Positions 29,393 through 39,192 are shown, numbered from the stretch's first letter. The stretch: 64,000 nt of DNA from Lentilactobacillus farraginis DSM 18382 = JCM 14108 (GCF_000583655.1 NZ_BAKI01000003.1:62001-126000); one strand, 5' to 3'. The notes: generated by a model from the letters alone, not told the origin. Numbers and translations: made by a program.

Positions 29393-29501
29393 CAGTATTT
29401 AATTTCCTGAACAAAGTTTTAACCACAGAACCGCCGCCCTTCCGCTTTACCCACTTCCTGGTTCTGTTTTGGTGGAAGGGTATTAGATGATTATCTCCTT
29501 A

Positions 29502-29540
29502 TAAAAAATCCACTGATAGCAATCTACCAGTGGATTTTTT
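29502..29540. terminator. Bidirectional terminator
   Basis: AAAAAATCCACTG / CAGTGGATTTTTT between convergent butanediol dehydrogenase and acetyltransferase genes. Confidence 0.88.
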
Positions 29541-29552
29541 CTTAAACCAAGC

Positions 29553-30014
29553 TTATAACCTTTTTTCCATGTTAATATCGGTAACCTCAAAACCGCTTTC
29601 CCGATAAAGATGCAGGGCGCGTTGATTACTACCAAATACGTGCAGGGCAATGTTTCTGAACCCCAACTTGGCAGCTTCCGTGTCTACTAGTTTAAGCGCC
29701 TGCTTACCATACCCCTGATTCTGATAGGCATTACCTATCTGAAAATCATAAATAAAGGCAGTTTCTGGATTATCTTTGCTTTTCGCAAACCAGATCACCC
29801 CAATTTTGGTACCATCCTGATCAAGTCGATAGAAATAATTATCCGGCGTTTGAATACCTTGAGGCAATAAGCGTTGATACTCTTCAGTTGCCTTTTGAAA
29901 CGCAAGCTGTTCTGTCCAAGTACCAGCCTTTACTTTTTCACTGGCATAGTAAGTGACCGCTGTCGATAAATAAGCATCGTAATCTTTTTGTGACATTTGT
30001 TTTAATGTAAGCAT
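29553..30014 (-). CDS. GNAT family N-acetyltransferase
   Basis: About 153 residues with clear GNAT features: a central strand IGVIWFAKS, ETAFIYDFQIGNAYQNQGYGKQAL carrying the acetyl-CoA loop QNQGYGK, and NQRALHLYRESGFEVT near the C-terminus. Substrate unknown. ATG at 30014 is preferred over the one two codons upstream, which touches GGAGG. Monocistronic. Confidence 0.88.
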   Translation of the reverse strand: MLTLKQMSQKDYDAYLSTAVTYYASEKVKAGTWTEQLAFQKATEEYQRLLPQGIQTPDNYFYRLDQDGTKIGVIWFAKSKDNPETAFIYDFQIGNAYQNQGYGKQALKLVDTEAAKLGFRNIALHVFGSNQRALHLYRESGFEVTDINMEKRL

Positions 30015-30107
30015 GGGCATTCCTCCGAAATGATTAGTTGCTGTTATTTATTATAGCAGGCTGACAAAATTCAGAAGTATGTTGATCTATTTCCAAACGA
30101 ATACAAG

Positions 30108-30440
30108 CTACATCCCCAACACCAAACGTAGAAAGGCCAGCGAAATGACGCCGACAACCACCGTTACCAGAAGGCTTTTTGAAATGATTGCGCTTAAAAT
30201 TGTTGGTAAAGAAGCAATCAGGTTAGGGACATTCAATGATGGTAAATGCCCCAAATGCTGAATAAACAAATTTTCAAACCACAGCGCCGACATAATCGCA
30301 ATTGGTACGAAACTTAAAAACTCAATGACCCCCGCCGACAGCTTGAATTTCTTTAGAATAACAAACGGCATAATTCGGGATAACCAGGTCGCAATCCCTG
30401 ATCCCAAAATTGTAAAAAAGACAAAACTAGAAGAAGGCAT
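30108..30440 (-). CDS. azlD: AzlD family branched-chain amino acid exporter subunit
   Basis: A 110-residue protein with four hydrophobic helices, including WLSRIMPFVILKK and the C-terminal SLLVTVVVGVISLAFLRLVLG. AzlD is the small partner of AzlC in branched-chain amino acid (or analogue) efflux. Its start lies inside the end of azlC (14-base overlap), so the two are coupled. Confidence 0.88.
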   Translation of the reverse strand: MPSSSFVFFTILGSGIATWLSRIMPFVILKKFKLSAGVIEFLSFVPIAIMSALWFENLFIQHLGHLPSLNVPNLIASLPTILSAIISKSLLVTVVVGVISLAFLRLVLGM

Positions 30441-31134
30441 GCTTCATCACCACCCCAAATGCACAAGCTAATAATGTTACCACCAACGTTAACAGATTGG
30501 CCGGAATAAAAATAATCCCAACAAAAGTTGCGACCAATACAAAGCCAACCACCAACAGCTGCAGCTTAAACTTAATTGATTTATCACTAATCAGCTGCAG
30601 GTATAACAGCCCAATGAACATCGATACCAGCGCGAAATCCAAGCCGTACTTTTCCGGATTACTGATAAAATTTCCCAAAAGAGCCCCAACTAGCGAAGCC
30701 AGTGCCCAAGCTGTATACGCAAACCAGTTAACGGTATTAAACCACGCGAAGTTCAGTCTTCTGTTGGTATAGTTCAGTTTGTTCATCCCCAAGGCAAAAC
30801 TTTCATCCGTTACCAAGCCGCCCAAAATAATGTTTTTCAGTAGACTTTCTTTTTGAAAATAAGGTGCCAGTGTTGTACTCATCAAAATCATCCGTGAATT
30901 GACCAAAAAAGCCGATAGAATAATGGAAACCATCGGACTGTGTGAAACCAACATACTGACAATAATAAATTGTGACGCACCACCATATGTAATCAACGAC
31001 ATCAGTGTAATCATCAACGGACTGATTCCCGATGCTTTACCAACAATGCCGTATGCTAAACCAATACCGATATAACCAAAAACTGTTGGTAGGGTCTCCT
31101 TGGCTGCACTTGAAACTGTTAATTCATTATCCAC
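30427..31134 (-). CDS. azlC: AzlC family branched-chain amino acid exporter subunit
   Basis: About 235 residues with several membrane helices and family stretches FGYIGIGLAYGIVGKASGISP, YGGASQFIIV and FLVNSRMILMS. GTG at 31134 is proposed because AAAGGAG precedes it; the longer frame runs back through a palindromic repeat and is not credible. With azlD it forms a divergent pair with the XRE-cupin regulator, a common lactobacillus arrangement. The repeat at 31188-31307 occupies most of the control region. Confidence 0.87.
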   Translation of the reverse strand: MDNELTVSSAAKETLPTVFGYIGIGLAYGIVGKASGISPLMITLMSLITYGGASQFIIVSMLVSHSPMVSIILSAFLVNSRMILMSTTLAPYFQKESLLKNIILGGLVTDESFALGMNKLNYTNRRLNFAWFNTVNWFAYTAWALASLVGALLGNFISNPEKYGLDFALVSMFIGLLYLQLISDKSIKFKLQLLVVGFVLVATFVGIIFIPANLLTLVVTLLACAFGVVMKHAFF

Positions 31135-31187
31135 GCATTGTTTCTCTCCTTTCCGTTGGGTTACTTGGTGTAACTCCGCACACTTTC

Positions 31188-31307
31188 TAGGACTGCTGCT
31201 CAAAGCAACACCACGCCGTATAAGAGATCGATTCGAAAAATCCAAACCCGGGATTCCCCGAATCGACGTCTTATACTCTGGGTGTTAACCGCTTTGCTCC
31301 GCACACT
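31188..31307 (-). repeat. Palindromic repeat, locus II
   Basis: One full 120 bp unit, nearly identical to 7001-7120 (variable stem CGATTCG/CGAATCG). A further CTCCGCACACTTTC end fragment lies at 31173-31187, as if a second unit had been lost. This is the only locus placed upstream of a gene (azlC) with no gene ending at its 5' side. Confidence 0.87.
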
Positions 31308-31428
31308 GTGTTTGACTTTTCCCCTCACCGTTGTTTAAAATAAAAGACAAGCGTATAATATATTGAACATTAATGGAATTTTAATTCATTTTTCATCTTA
31401 TGTCAACACTACTTGGGGGCTTTTTAGC

Positions 31429-31995
31429 ATGGATATAGGCGCAATTGTCAGCGCGAACCTTAAGCACATCCGCAGTGAAAAAGGATTTAGCCTGACCAAA
31501 TTATCAGAACTTTCCGGTGTCAGTAAAGGAATGCTATCCCAAATTGAAAATAACGGCACCAGCCCCACCATCAACACGATTTGGAAAATCTGTGCCGGTT
31601 TAAATGTGCCGTACACGGCTCTGTTAGAAGGCCGGGTTGAGGTATCCCGGGTTATCCGAAGATCGGAAACCAATCAGCAGAAATCCGCCGACGGTCACTA
31701 CCGTATTTATGGCTACTATCCGGATTCCGCCCACCGCAACTTTGAATTATTTCAAATGGAACTAGACCAAGGTGATGATTATAAATCAACTGGTCATTCA
31801 AAGGTAAACCACACTGGCCATTCGGAAGAATATGTCATGGTCTTGGCGGGTCAATTAACATTGGAAGTTACCGGTGAAAAATTGATTCTCAATAAAGACG
31901 ATGCCACCCGATTTGATTCAACGGGTAACCATACCTATCGTAATACCGGTACCGGTATTTTGAAAACGGTTATCATTAATTTCTATCCGGTCTGA
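31429..31995 (+). CDS. XRE-family regulator with C-terminal cupin domain
   Basis: The 188-residue protein starts with an HTH_XRE domain (LKHIRSEKGFSLTKLSELSGVSKGMLSQIENNGTSPT), followed by a cupin (HTGHSEEYVMVLAGQLTLEV; DSTGNHTYRNTG). ATG at 31429 is supported by GGGGG upstream. Divergent from azlCD, so it most likely controls that exporter, possibly sensing an amino acid through the cupin (inference). Confidence 0.88.
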   Translation: MDIGAIVSANLKHIRSEKGFSLTKLSELSGVSKGMLSQIENNGTSPTINTIWKICAGLNVPYTALLEGRVEVSRVIRRSETNQQKSADGHYRIYGYYPDSAHRNFELFQMELDQGDDYKSTGHSKVNHTGHSEEYVMVLAGQLTLEVTGEKLILNKDDATRFDSTGNHTYRNTGTGILKTVIINFYPV

Positions 31996-32128
31996 AAAAA
32001 CTTTCAAGAAATTATTAAATCAGCTTGAATTCTTTCATGGTTTGAAATACAATAATGTTTCCTGAAGTTGTTCATCAATTTCAGGGAGCATTGTTTCTTC
32101 AATCAATCCTTGAAACGGAGGCATTCCT

Positions 32129-32379
32129 ATGATTCAAAGCATGGTGAAAGTTCGTCCTTTTGTACTGAAAGTAAGAGGCAAGAAAGTATTATTCGCACCC
32201 AACTATCCGGAAGATGCCCGCAGACGTTTTGTGAAAACAAAAAACGGGCAGATAAAGACCCGTTTGATACAGAAGCGGAATTTGATTTGGCAATCGAAGA
32301 TAAATTGCGCATCGATGCCCTTAACCAATACTACGAAGAAGTTGACGAGAAAGAAGCTTTCCGCGCCAAGGTAAGTTGA
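32129..32379 (+). pseudogene. Small hypothetical protein, frameshifted as given
   Basis: About 83 residues after repair. The first half (VKVRPFVLKVRGKKVLFAPNYPEDARRRF) is in one frame; the acidic second half (KDPFDTEAEFDLAIEDKLRIDALNQYYEE) is in another. One A missing from the A6 run near 32240 joins them as VKTKKRADKDPFD. ATG follows ACGGAGG and a terminator comes after the second-frame stop, so the joined protein is the real gene. Function unknown. Confidence 0.65.
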
Positions 32380-32422
32380 TGTTACCCAATTTTTTAGAGA
32401 ATTAAATAAACAGTTAATCAAG

Positions 32423-32452
32423 AATCGAGACGCAGTTTGTCTCGATTTTTTA
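32423..32452 (+). terminator. Terminator
   Basis: AATCGAGAC / GTCTCGATTTTTT after the small hypothetical gene. Confidence 0.85.
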
Positions 32453-32464
32453 ATATAATTTTGC

Positions 32465-33199
32465 CTAAGCTTTTAGAAAAAGTAGGATTCCAAACACTAC
32501 CAATAATGCATACACATATTTCACCATCATTTCACTGGAAATATGATCAGTTAACCAATTACCAAGTGGAATAATGATGAGCAACAACGGGACAATAATT
32601 GCTAATAACTGAAATACTTCAATTGTCCAAAAGCCTGCAATTGCCTGACTGGCAACGACTAAAACGCCCACGCATAAGAAATGCGCCTGCAAAATACCAC
32701 GAAGTGCCATTACCGGCCATTTCTTTAGTGTGCCATACACAACAATCGGAACACCGTGACTGTTATAAGCACTGCCCATTACACCAGAAATCAAACCGGC
32801 TATGTAATCAGAAAAAGAAGATTGAAACCGGGGTTTACTGCTGTGATGTCGGTAAATCCGAATCAAACAATAACTGCCATATCCAATTAAGAAAAGGCTC
32901 AAAAAACGTATAATCAGTGTTTTGTCGACGTATTTAATTAATAGAATACCAACGGGCACACCCAAAAGTGAACCAGTCACCAACCGACGAACAATCGCAA
33001 AATTAATATGGCCTCGATAACGAATGGCGCCCGGTAAGGCAACAATTAGCCCCAAAGCCCCAATCAGTGCAACCGACGTTTGCAGGTTAAATGATATCAA
33101 AGCCAACAACGGCATTGTTACCAAGGCTTCACCAAAGCCAAAAACCGTTCGCACCAATGCTCCAAAAAGGGCAATTAAAACAACCAAAACAAGTGTCAT
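32465..33199 (-). CDS. TSUP family (TauE/SafE) membrane transporter
   Basis: About 244 residues with seven or eight membrane helices and the N-terminal signature FGALVRTVFGFGEALVTMPLL (GxGGG-like first repeat) repeated as SGVMGSAYNSHGVPIVVYG. Members move sulphite, sulphonates or other organic anions; the substrate here is unknown. GGAGG is followed by two adjacent ATGs; the second gives better spacing. Confidence 0.85.
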   Translation of the reverse strand: MTLVLVVLIALFGALVRTVFGFGEALVTMPLLALISFNLQTSVALIGALGLIVALPGAIRYRGHINFAIVRRLVTGSLLGVPVGILLIKYVDKTLIIRFLSLFLIGYGSYCLIRIYRHHSSKPRFQSSFSDYIAGLISGVMGSAYNSHGVPIVVYGTLKKWPVMALRGILQAHFLCVGVLVVASQAIAGFWTIEVFQLLAIIVPLLLIIIPLGNWLTDHISSEMMVKYVYALLVVFGILLFLKA

Positions 33200-33249
33200 C
33201 ATGTCCTCCAAAAAACTTTTTTAACAATCATTAACCATATTCTATACAA

Positions 33250-33292
33250 CAAACGGGCACATCGCAAAATAGAAATTCGATGTGCCCGTTTG
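33250..33292. repeat. Perfect 15-bp inverted repeat
   Basis: CAAACGGGCACATCG / CGATGTGCCCGTTTG with a 13-base loop, upstream of the TSUP gene and downstream of the repeat cluster. It could be a terminator for minus-strand transcripts (TTTGTTGTAT follows) or an operator. Confidence 0.6.
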
Positions 33293-33366
33293 TCGTTTAG
33301 TTATAGGCAATTTTTGATTTTTAACTTGGGTTATTGGGGTGGAAGTGGTTTGTTTTACATGGCTAT

Positions 33367-33486
33367 TAGGACTGCTACTCAAAGCAGCACCGCTCCATAT
33401 AAGAGATCGATTCGAAAAATCCAAAACCGGGATTCCTAAGATTCACGCCTTATATTCCGGGCATTAAACGCTTTGCTTCGCACACT
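33367..33486 (-). repeat. Palindromic repeat, locus III copy 1 (hybrid)
   Basis: 120 bp unit. The minus-strand 5' half matches the 6877 subtype (GAATCTTA) and the 3' half matches the 7001 subtype (CGAATCGA), so the variable stem cannot pair. The exchange lies at or near the conserved apex. Confidence 0.82.
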
Positions 33487-33609
33487 GGTTGAGGATTGCT
33501 TCGCTAACCATAAACCTGCATGTAAGGGATTCATTTCAAAAATCCAAACCCGGGATTTCCGAAATGAACGCCTTACATTCCGGTTTATCCCAGGTTAGCT
33601 TCGCACACT
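33487..33609 (-). repeat. Palindromic repeat, locus III copy 2
   Basis: Same architecture with different arms: outer GCTAACC/GGTTAGC, middle ATAAACC/GGTTTAT, variable stem TTCATTTC/GAAATGAA. It begins at the last base of the TAA stop of the 72-residue gene. Confidence 0.85.
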
Positions 33610-33827
33610 TATTTTTTATAATCCTCCCAAGCCTTTAAGCCGGCGGCCGTCAAACCGGTGACCGAGGTGCCGTCACTTTTAATTAAGCCGGCATCAATCA
33701 GTGGCTGCGGGTGGCCGCCAATCGCATTGTCGCAGTAATCCACAAAGTGGCTGATTAATGTCCCTGATTCTACCCGGCCTGATTTAATCGCGTTTAAAAT
33801 ATCAAAATCGGTTTGTGATAATTTCAT
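33609..33827 (-). CDS. Small hypothetical protein (possible winged helix), 72 residues
   Basis: The protein (LSQTDFDILNAIKSGRV ... LIDAGLIKSDG ... GLTAAGLKAWEDY) has the helix-helix-wing pattern of a small winged-helix domain, but no family is recognised. ATG follows GGAGGGAAATTGAATC. Its stop codon TAA is immediately followed by a palindromic repeat (GTGTGCGAAG). Confidence 0.65.
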   Translation of the reverse strand: MKLSQTDFDILNAIKSGRVESGTLISHFVDYCDNAIGGHPQPLIDAGLIKSDGTSVTGLTAAGLKAWEDYKK

Positions 33828-33912
33828 GATTCAATTTCCCTCCATTTTTTAAAATCATTATAACCGAAAAGAAACGAATCTGCGCAAGAAACGCTTTACT
33901 TAGGTGGGGGAA

Positions 33913-35238
33913 TCACTGCCGATGTTCAGCTTCCCAGCGCTTTATCTGCTCCAAGCGTCGTTTGAAACGGCCCTCGTTTCCCTGTTCAGTTGGCTCGTAA
34001 TACGTATGCCCGATTAATGAATCGGGCATTGTCTGCATCGTCGTTAGTTTAGCTTCAGCTTCATGGGCATACTGATACCCCTTGCCATAGCCCAGATCGG
34101 CCATCAATGATGTTGGGGCATTCCGCAATTGCAACGGTACCGGTTCGTCAATCGAATGCTTAACATCTGACGCCGCTTTTAACTTGGCCTTATAAACAGC
34201 ATTGGATTTCGGTGCCAATGAAAGGTAGATCACTGCTTCTGTTAAATGGACATCACACTCCGGCATTCCAATAAATTGGCACGCCTGAAAAACATTTACC
34301 GCAACATTTAGCGCATTAGTATCCGCTAGTCCAATATCTTCACTCGCGAATCGAACTAATCGTCGCGCAATGTACAGCGGATCTTCACCACCATTCATCA
34401 TCCGGGACAGCCAATAAACGGCCGCATCCGCATCACTGTTGCGCATTGATTTGTGAAGCGCAGAAATTAAATTGTAATGTTCTTCACCACTTTTGTCATA
34501 AAGAAATGATTTGGTCGCCATCAACTGATGAAGATTATCCGTCGAGACCTTAACGTGATCGTCAGTTTTTTCGCTATTATTAACAGCCATTTCCAGCGTA
34601 TTTAAGGCGACCCTGGCATCCCCGTTGGCAAATTCGGCAATTTGCTTAATTGCCCTTTCATCTATTTCAACATGCTGCTTGGCAAAACCATCCGGATGAA
34701 TCAGCGCATGCTTAATTAAACGGACAATCTCCGCTGTCTGAAGTGGCTGCAAAACAAAGACCTTGCACCGGGATAAAAGCGCTGCGTTAATTTCAAATGA
34801 CGGATTTTCAGTCGTTGCTCCGATCAACGTAATGCTCCCCTTTTCGACAAACGGTAAGAAAGCATCTTGTTGCGCTTTATTGAATCGATGAATTTCGTCA
34901 ACAAAAACAATGGTTTTGCCACCCATATCCAAATTGGCCTCGGCATCCTTCATTAACTTGCGGATATCTCGGATACCACTGGTAACCGCACTAAAAGTAA
35001 CAAACTTAGCCTTGGTTTTTCTGGCAATAATCTCAGCTAAAGTCGTTTTTCCAGAGCCCGGCGGTCCCCAAAAAATCATGGACGGCAACTGATCGCTTTC
35101 GATGATTTCCCGAAGGACTTTCCCTTTGCCCAACAATTGCTGCTGACCAGCGAATTCTTCAAGTGTTTTTGGTCGAACCCGGTATGCTAACGGTTGATTG
35201 GCAAATTCATTGGCAGCAAATAATGATTGCTGTTTCAA
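33913..35238 (-). CDS. rarA: Replication-associated recombination protein A (AAA+ ATPase)
   Basis: RarA/MgsA acts at stalled replication forks. The 441-residue protein has LAYRVRPKTLEEFAGQ, Walker A GPPGSGKTT, Walker B VFVDEIHRFNKAQQDAFLP, sensor 1 GATTENPSFE with the arginine finger in LLSRCKVF, and a C-terminal tetramerisation domain (RLVRFASEDIGLAD; YGKGYQYAHE). Length is typical. TTG start with GGAGGTG. Monocistronic. Confidence 0.94.
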   Translation of the reverse strand: MKQQSLFAANEFANQPLAYRVRPKTLEEFAGQQQLLGKGKVLREIIESDQLPSMIFWGPPGSGKTTLAEIIARKTKAKFVTFSAVTSGIRDIRKLMKDAEANLDMGGKTIVFVDEIHRFNKAQQDAFLPFVEKGSITLIGATTENPSFEINAALLSRCKVFVLQPLQTAEIVRLIKHALIHPDGFAKQHVEIDERAIKQIAEFANGDARVALNTLEMAVNNSEKTDDHVKVSTDNLHQLMATKSFLYDKSGEEHYNLISALHKSMRNSDADAAVYWLSRMMNGGEDPLYIARRLVRFASEDIGLADTNALNVAVNVFQACQFIGMPECDVHLTEAVIYLSLAPKSNAVYKAKLKAASDVKHSIDEPVPLQLRNAPTSLMADLGYGKGYQYAHEAEAKLTTMQTMPDSLIGHTYYEPTEQGNEGRFKRRLEQIKRWEAEHRQ

Positions 35239-35390
35239 AGTAACACCTCCACTCTGGTGAATTTAGTCTTATTATAGCACGCCCTTGCGAACTTAGGTTC
35301 GATGGATAATCCAAATAAAAAACTGCCGTAGTGAATTACCCGACAGTTTAAATGAAAAATATTTCGTTTAAAAAATTGTTTGTTTTCAAA

Positions 35391-35726
35391 TCAAGCGATC
35401 AAATCAGCTGCCATATGAAATGCATTGGCCAATGAAACGCCTTTACTTGCAAACCGTTTGTTTAGAAGTAATTGTCTAAAGTCTTCAATCGAAATGTGCT
35501 CTGTATCCTTGATTGGCATTCCCTGACCACCATATGATCCGGTGGTTAAGGTTACAACCAAGCCATCCCGGCTGTCCAAATGAATGTCATAATCTTCAAA
35601 GTAATACGAATCATCGTAATGACCTTTCATTTCTTTGTGGCTTGCAAAATACGTTCTAATAAAGTCTTGAAAGGCTTCCTTTGACTTCAATGATTCCTTC
35701 CATTCAGTCTCAGTTTCTTCAGCCAT
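35391..35726 (-). CDS. Hypothetical protein, 111 residues
   Basis: Not recognised. An acidic cytoplasmic protein with WKESLKSKEAFQDFIRTYFAS, a tyrosine-rich DDSYYFEDYDIHLDSRDGLVVTLT and a helical C-terminus. ATG at 35726 has AAAGGAAG upstream; the longer frame has no site. It lies between rarA and a terminator. Confidence 0.65.
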   Translation of the reverse strand: MAEETETEWKESLKSKEAFQDFIRTYFASHKEMKGHYDDSYYFEDYDIHLDSRDGLVVTLTTGSYGGQGMPIKDTEHISIEDFRQLLLNKRFASKGVSLANAFHMAADLIA

Positions 35727-35845
35727 TATAAAGACTTCCTTTCTCTTTTCTCTCTTTAAGAAGCTCAGAAACACCGATTATGTAAATAAGCTCTTTAGCT
35801 CATCTACTAATTTTCATTGTAATCATGTTATATCCAAATGCAAGC

Positions 35846-35896
35846 GAAAAAGTCGATGAAAACGTTGCCACTAAACATTTTCATCGACTTTTTTTG
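35846..35896. terminator. Terminator after the PPK2 gene
   Basis: AAAAAGTCGATGAAAA / TTTTCATCGACTTTTTTT, usable on both strands; it lies about 110 bases beyond the PPK2 stop. Confidence 0.8.
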
Positions 35897-36005
35897 TGCC
35901 ATTAAAAATAACCGCTTTCACTTTTAGACTATTACCCATTAATTATACTAAAGCTATATCAATGTAACATTAGTCGCAGGTTGTTTGATAATTGCACGCC
36001 CTACC

Positions 36006-36901
36006 CTAATTTTTCTCCAGTTCATCCAGTGCACTTTCCAACTGAGCTTTACTGTCCGCGTCCAAGTCCGGGTACTTGAGTGGCAGCTCTTTGATTCGCC
36101 GATCGATAATATCTGATACGCAAAGCCGGGAATACCATTTATCGTCTGATGGAATAATGTACCAAGGGTTTTGCTTGGTAGCAGTTTTGCTTAATGCCCT
36201 TTCATAAGCATCGACATAGTCATCCCAATACTTGCGCTCTTTAATATCAGCCGCGGAAAATTTCCAATTATGATCCGGCATTTCGATTCGACGCTTGAAT
36301 CGATTCTTCTGCTCGTTTTTGGACATATGCAAAAAGAACTTTAAGACAACAAAACCATTTCTGGTCATGTAGTCCTCCAAAAAATTAATGTCCTGATAAC
36401 GCCCCTCAAAGAATTCATCATTAACCTGCTTTAATTTCGTAATCCCGCCGATATGGGCATTCAATATCAACTGAGGATGGACCGGCTGACCAGTACGTCC
36501 TCGTAATAAGAACGATTGAAGATGCCGATAATCCCTCGAGGCGGCATATGCCGGTGAACCCGCCACAGATAATCATGATTCAGCTCGATAGATGTTGGTA
36601 CCTTAAAGCTGGTCACCTCACATCCCTGGGGATTGACTCCGCTTAAGATGTGTCGAATCATGCTGTCTTTACCAGAGCCGTCCATTCCCTGAAAAATAAT
36701 TAAAATACCAAACCGGTTTTGAGCATATAATTTCCCCTGAAGATCCTGTAACGTCATAATATTGTTTTCAATTCGGGCTTTAATTTCACTCTTACTAAGA
36801 TTTTCGGCAGTCGCAGCGGTCGGTTGCTTTCTCAGTTTGAAATTATCACCGCCGTTATAGCGAAATGATTTTTCACGATTAAATAGCTTCTTGTTGTCCA
36901 A
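36006..36901 (-). pseudogene. Polyphosphate kinase 2 family protein, frameshifted as given
   Basis: PPK2 enzymes transfer phosphate between polyphosphate and nucleotides. Walker A is FQGMDGSGKDSMIRH; next come SFKVPTSIELNHDYLWRVHRHMPPRG and FNRSYYEDVLV, and the C-terminal part contains FLHMSKNEQKNRFKRRIE and a lid region DHNWKFSAADIKER. The frame breaks near 36490: CCGGTCC should be CCGGGTCC, giving EDVLVSRVHPQLIL. The repaired protein is about 298 residues, the usual size. TTG start at 36901 follows GGGAGGG. Direction of reaction and nucleotide preference are not determinable. Confidence 0.87.
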
Positions 36902-37142
36902 AGGAATCCCTCCCGTCCTGTTAATTAAAAGATAGCACACTGCCATAACAGGTGGCCGAATTGTGCTTCCATATTCAAATCCTGTGTTGCATTTATTGTC
37001 AGCAACCCCGTCACTCAAAACTGCCAAATTAACAAATTCTTCATTTTTTCCAAAGTTGGTTTTATCTATCGACAATCACTTTGAAATCCCTGCTTAAAAG
37101 CATATACTTATTTCAATGAACGTTAGACAGGGAGGAATCAGT

Positions 37143-39118
37143 TTGAAAAAATTAATTGTAACCGCAACCGAAGCTGAAGCGGAAATGCCAATCAACCGAC
37201 AGATGATTCAATTGATGAATCACAATTAAAAGACGACCTTTATCAAGCCGTTAACGGAAGATGGGAAAAGACCGCGAAAATCCCCGCTGATCATTCTTCA
37301 ACCGGTGGATTCATGGACCTGAATGATAACATCGATAAAGAATTGATGCGTGACTTGGACGATATCGAGTCCCAAAATAAGGATAGTTTCGAAGCACCTT
37401 TCTCAGAAATGTTGAAGCTATATGAACTGGCTCGGAATTTCAAGAAGCGGGATGCTGATGGTGCCGAACCGCTTAAACCTTATTTAGAAAAGATTGAAAA
37501 CATCTCCGGCTTTGACGATCTGAACAGTCAAATTGTGGCTTGGACCAAAACCGGTTTCCCATTGCCGTTTGGCTTTTTCGTTGAACCAGATATGAAAAAT
37601 ACCAAAGTCAATGCCTTGTTTGCCAACAGTCCCAGCCTGTTTTTACCTGACCGAACCTATTACGAAAATAACAATCCGGCTTACGCACAGTTAATGCCGG
37701 TTCTAACCAAAACCCTCAGCCAATTACTGATTTTGGCAGATTACAGCAGCAACGAGGCTGACTAAATTGTCGAATCCGCCAAAAAGTTTGACGCAGCAAT
37801 TGCGCCACACGTTAAGTCGGCAGAAGAAGTGGCTGATTACAGTAAAATGTACAATCCACAATCATTTGCCGACTTTGCCAAATCCAGCAGTCATTTTGAT
37901 CTGGTGACATTAGCTGACGGCTTGTTTGAAAAAGCACCCGAGCAGATAATTGTCACGGAGCCCAAATTCTTTGAAGCCCTTGATGACATTGTCAACGAAG
38001 ATTCCTTCCAGGATATGAAGAATTGGATGCTGGTTAAAACAATTTATTCAGCAGCCGGTTATCTTTCAGAGGAATTCCGACAAACCGGCTCTACCTTCAG
38101 CCGGGCGCTTTCCGGAAAGAAGGAAGCAACACCACAAAAGAAGTCAGCCTTTTATTTGGCAACTGGCACTTTTGGCCAAACAATCGGTGATTACTACGCT
38201 AAAAAATACTTTGGCCCTAAAGCCAAAGCGGATGTTGAACACATGGTTCGCAACATGATCAGCGTTTACAAAAACCGACTTGAAAATAATACTTGGTTAA
38301 GCGAAGCAACCCGTCAAAAAGCCATTGTTAAGTTGAATAAACTGGGCCTGCATGTCGGTTATCCAGACCATATTGATGAACTTGAATATAAATATCAGAT
38401 TATCCCGGAAAACCAAGGTGGCACCCTCTTTGACAACATGACCAAAATCGGCCAGGTTGCGCAGGCAGATAATTACGCCAAACTTGGAAAACCGGTTGAT
38501 CGAACCAAATGGGAAATGAGTGCCAGCACCGTCAATGCTTATTATGACCCATTTAAGAACCTGATCGTCTTTCCGGCAGCCATCCTGCAGGCACCTTTCT
38601 ACAGTTTGGAACAAACGCCCAGCCAAAACTATGGCGGTATCGGTGCCGTTATGGCGCATGAAATTTCACACGCCTTTGACAACAATGGTTCGCTCTTCGA
38701 TGAATATGGTAATTTAAACAATTGGTGGACCAAAGAAGATCATGCGTATTTCACCAAACTGGCTGATAAAATGGTGAAAGAATTTGACGGTATTCCATTT
38801 GCCGGTGGCAAGGTTAACGGCAAATTAACCGTTTCAGAAAACATTGCCGATGCCGGTGGCTTAAGCTGTGCCAACGAGGCGGCTAAGAACGAACGGGATT
38901 ACAATCTGTATGATTTCTTTATCAATTGGGCCAAAATTTGGCGAATGAAGGCTACGACCCAATATAAGCAATTACTACTGAATATCGATGTTCATGCACC
39001 GGCTGAATTACGGGCCAACGTGCAGGTTAAAAACCTGGATGATTTTTATTCAACCTTTGAAGTTAAGCCGGGAGACGGTATGTACCTGAAGCCGGAAGAT
39101 CGCGTTAAAATCTGGTAG
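37143..39118 (+). pseudogene. pepO: M13 family endopeptidase PepO, frameshift and in-frame stop as given
   Basis: Neprilysin-type zinc oligopeptidase, about 650 residues when repaired. DDLYQAVNGRWEKTAKIPADHS at the N-terminus is typical of PepO. The active site is VMAHEISHAFD (HExxH), with the third ligand in SENIADAGG. Two defects are seen: a missing base near 37180 (GAAGC before GGAAATG; GCC GGA expected) and an in-frame TAA at 37763-37765 between EAD and IVESAKKFD, with the same frame continuing to the end. TTG start after GGAGG. The stop cannot be explained by an indel. Confidence 0.88.
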
Positions 39119-39134
39119 TTCGCTTAATAACACC

Positions 39135-39192
39135 AAAAAACAGCAATCGGCTGAAAAACCACTTTGGCGTTTCTCAGTCGATTGCTGTTTTA
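39135..39192 (+). terminator. Terminator after pepO
   Basis: AACAGCAATCGGCTGA / TCAGTCGATTGCTGTTTT. Confidence 0.75.

Noticed and set aside
31135-31245. Longer azlC start running through the repeat
   Set aside because: The extension is translated repeat sequence; a GTG with a good ribosome binding site lies at 31134.
35856-35870. ATGAAAACGTTGCCA, a full match to the cre consensus
   Set aside because: It lies within the arm and loop of the PPK2 terminator, so the match is explained by the hairpin and is probably chance.
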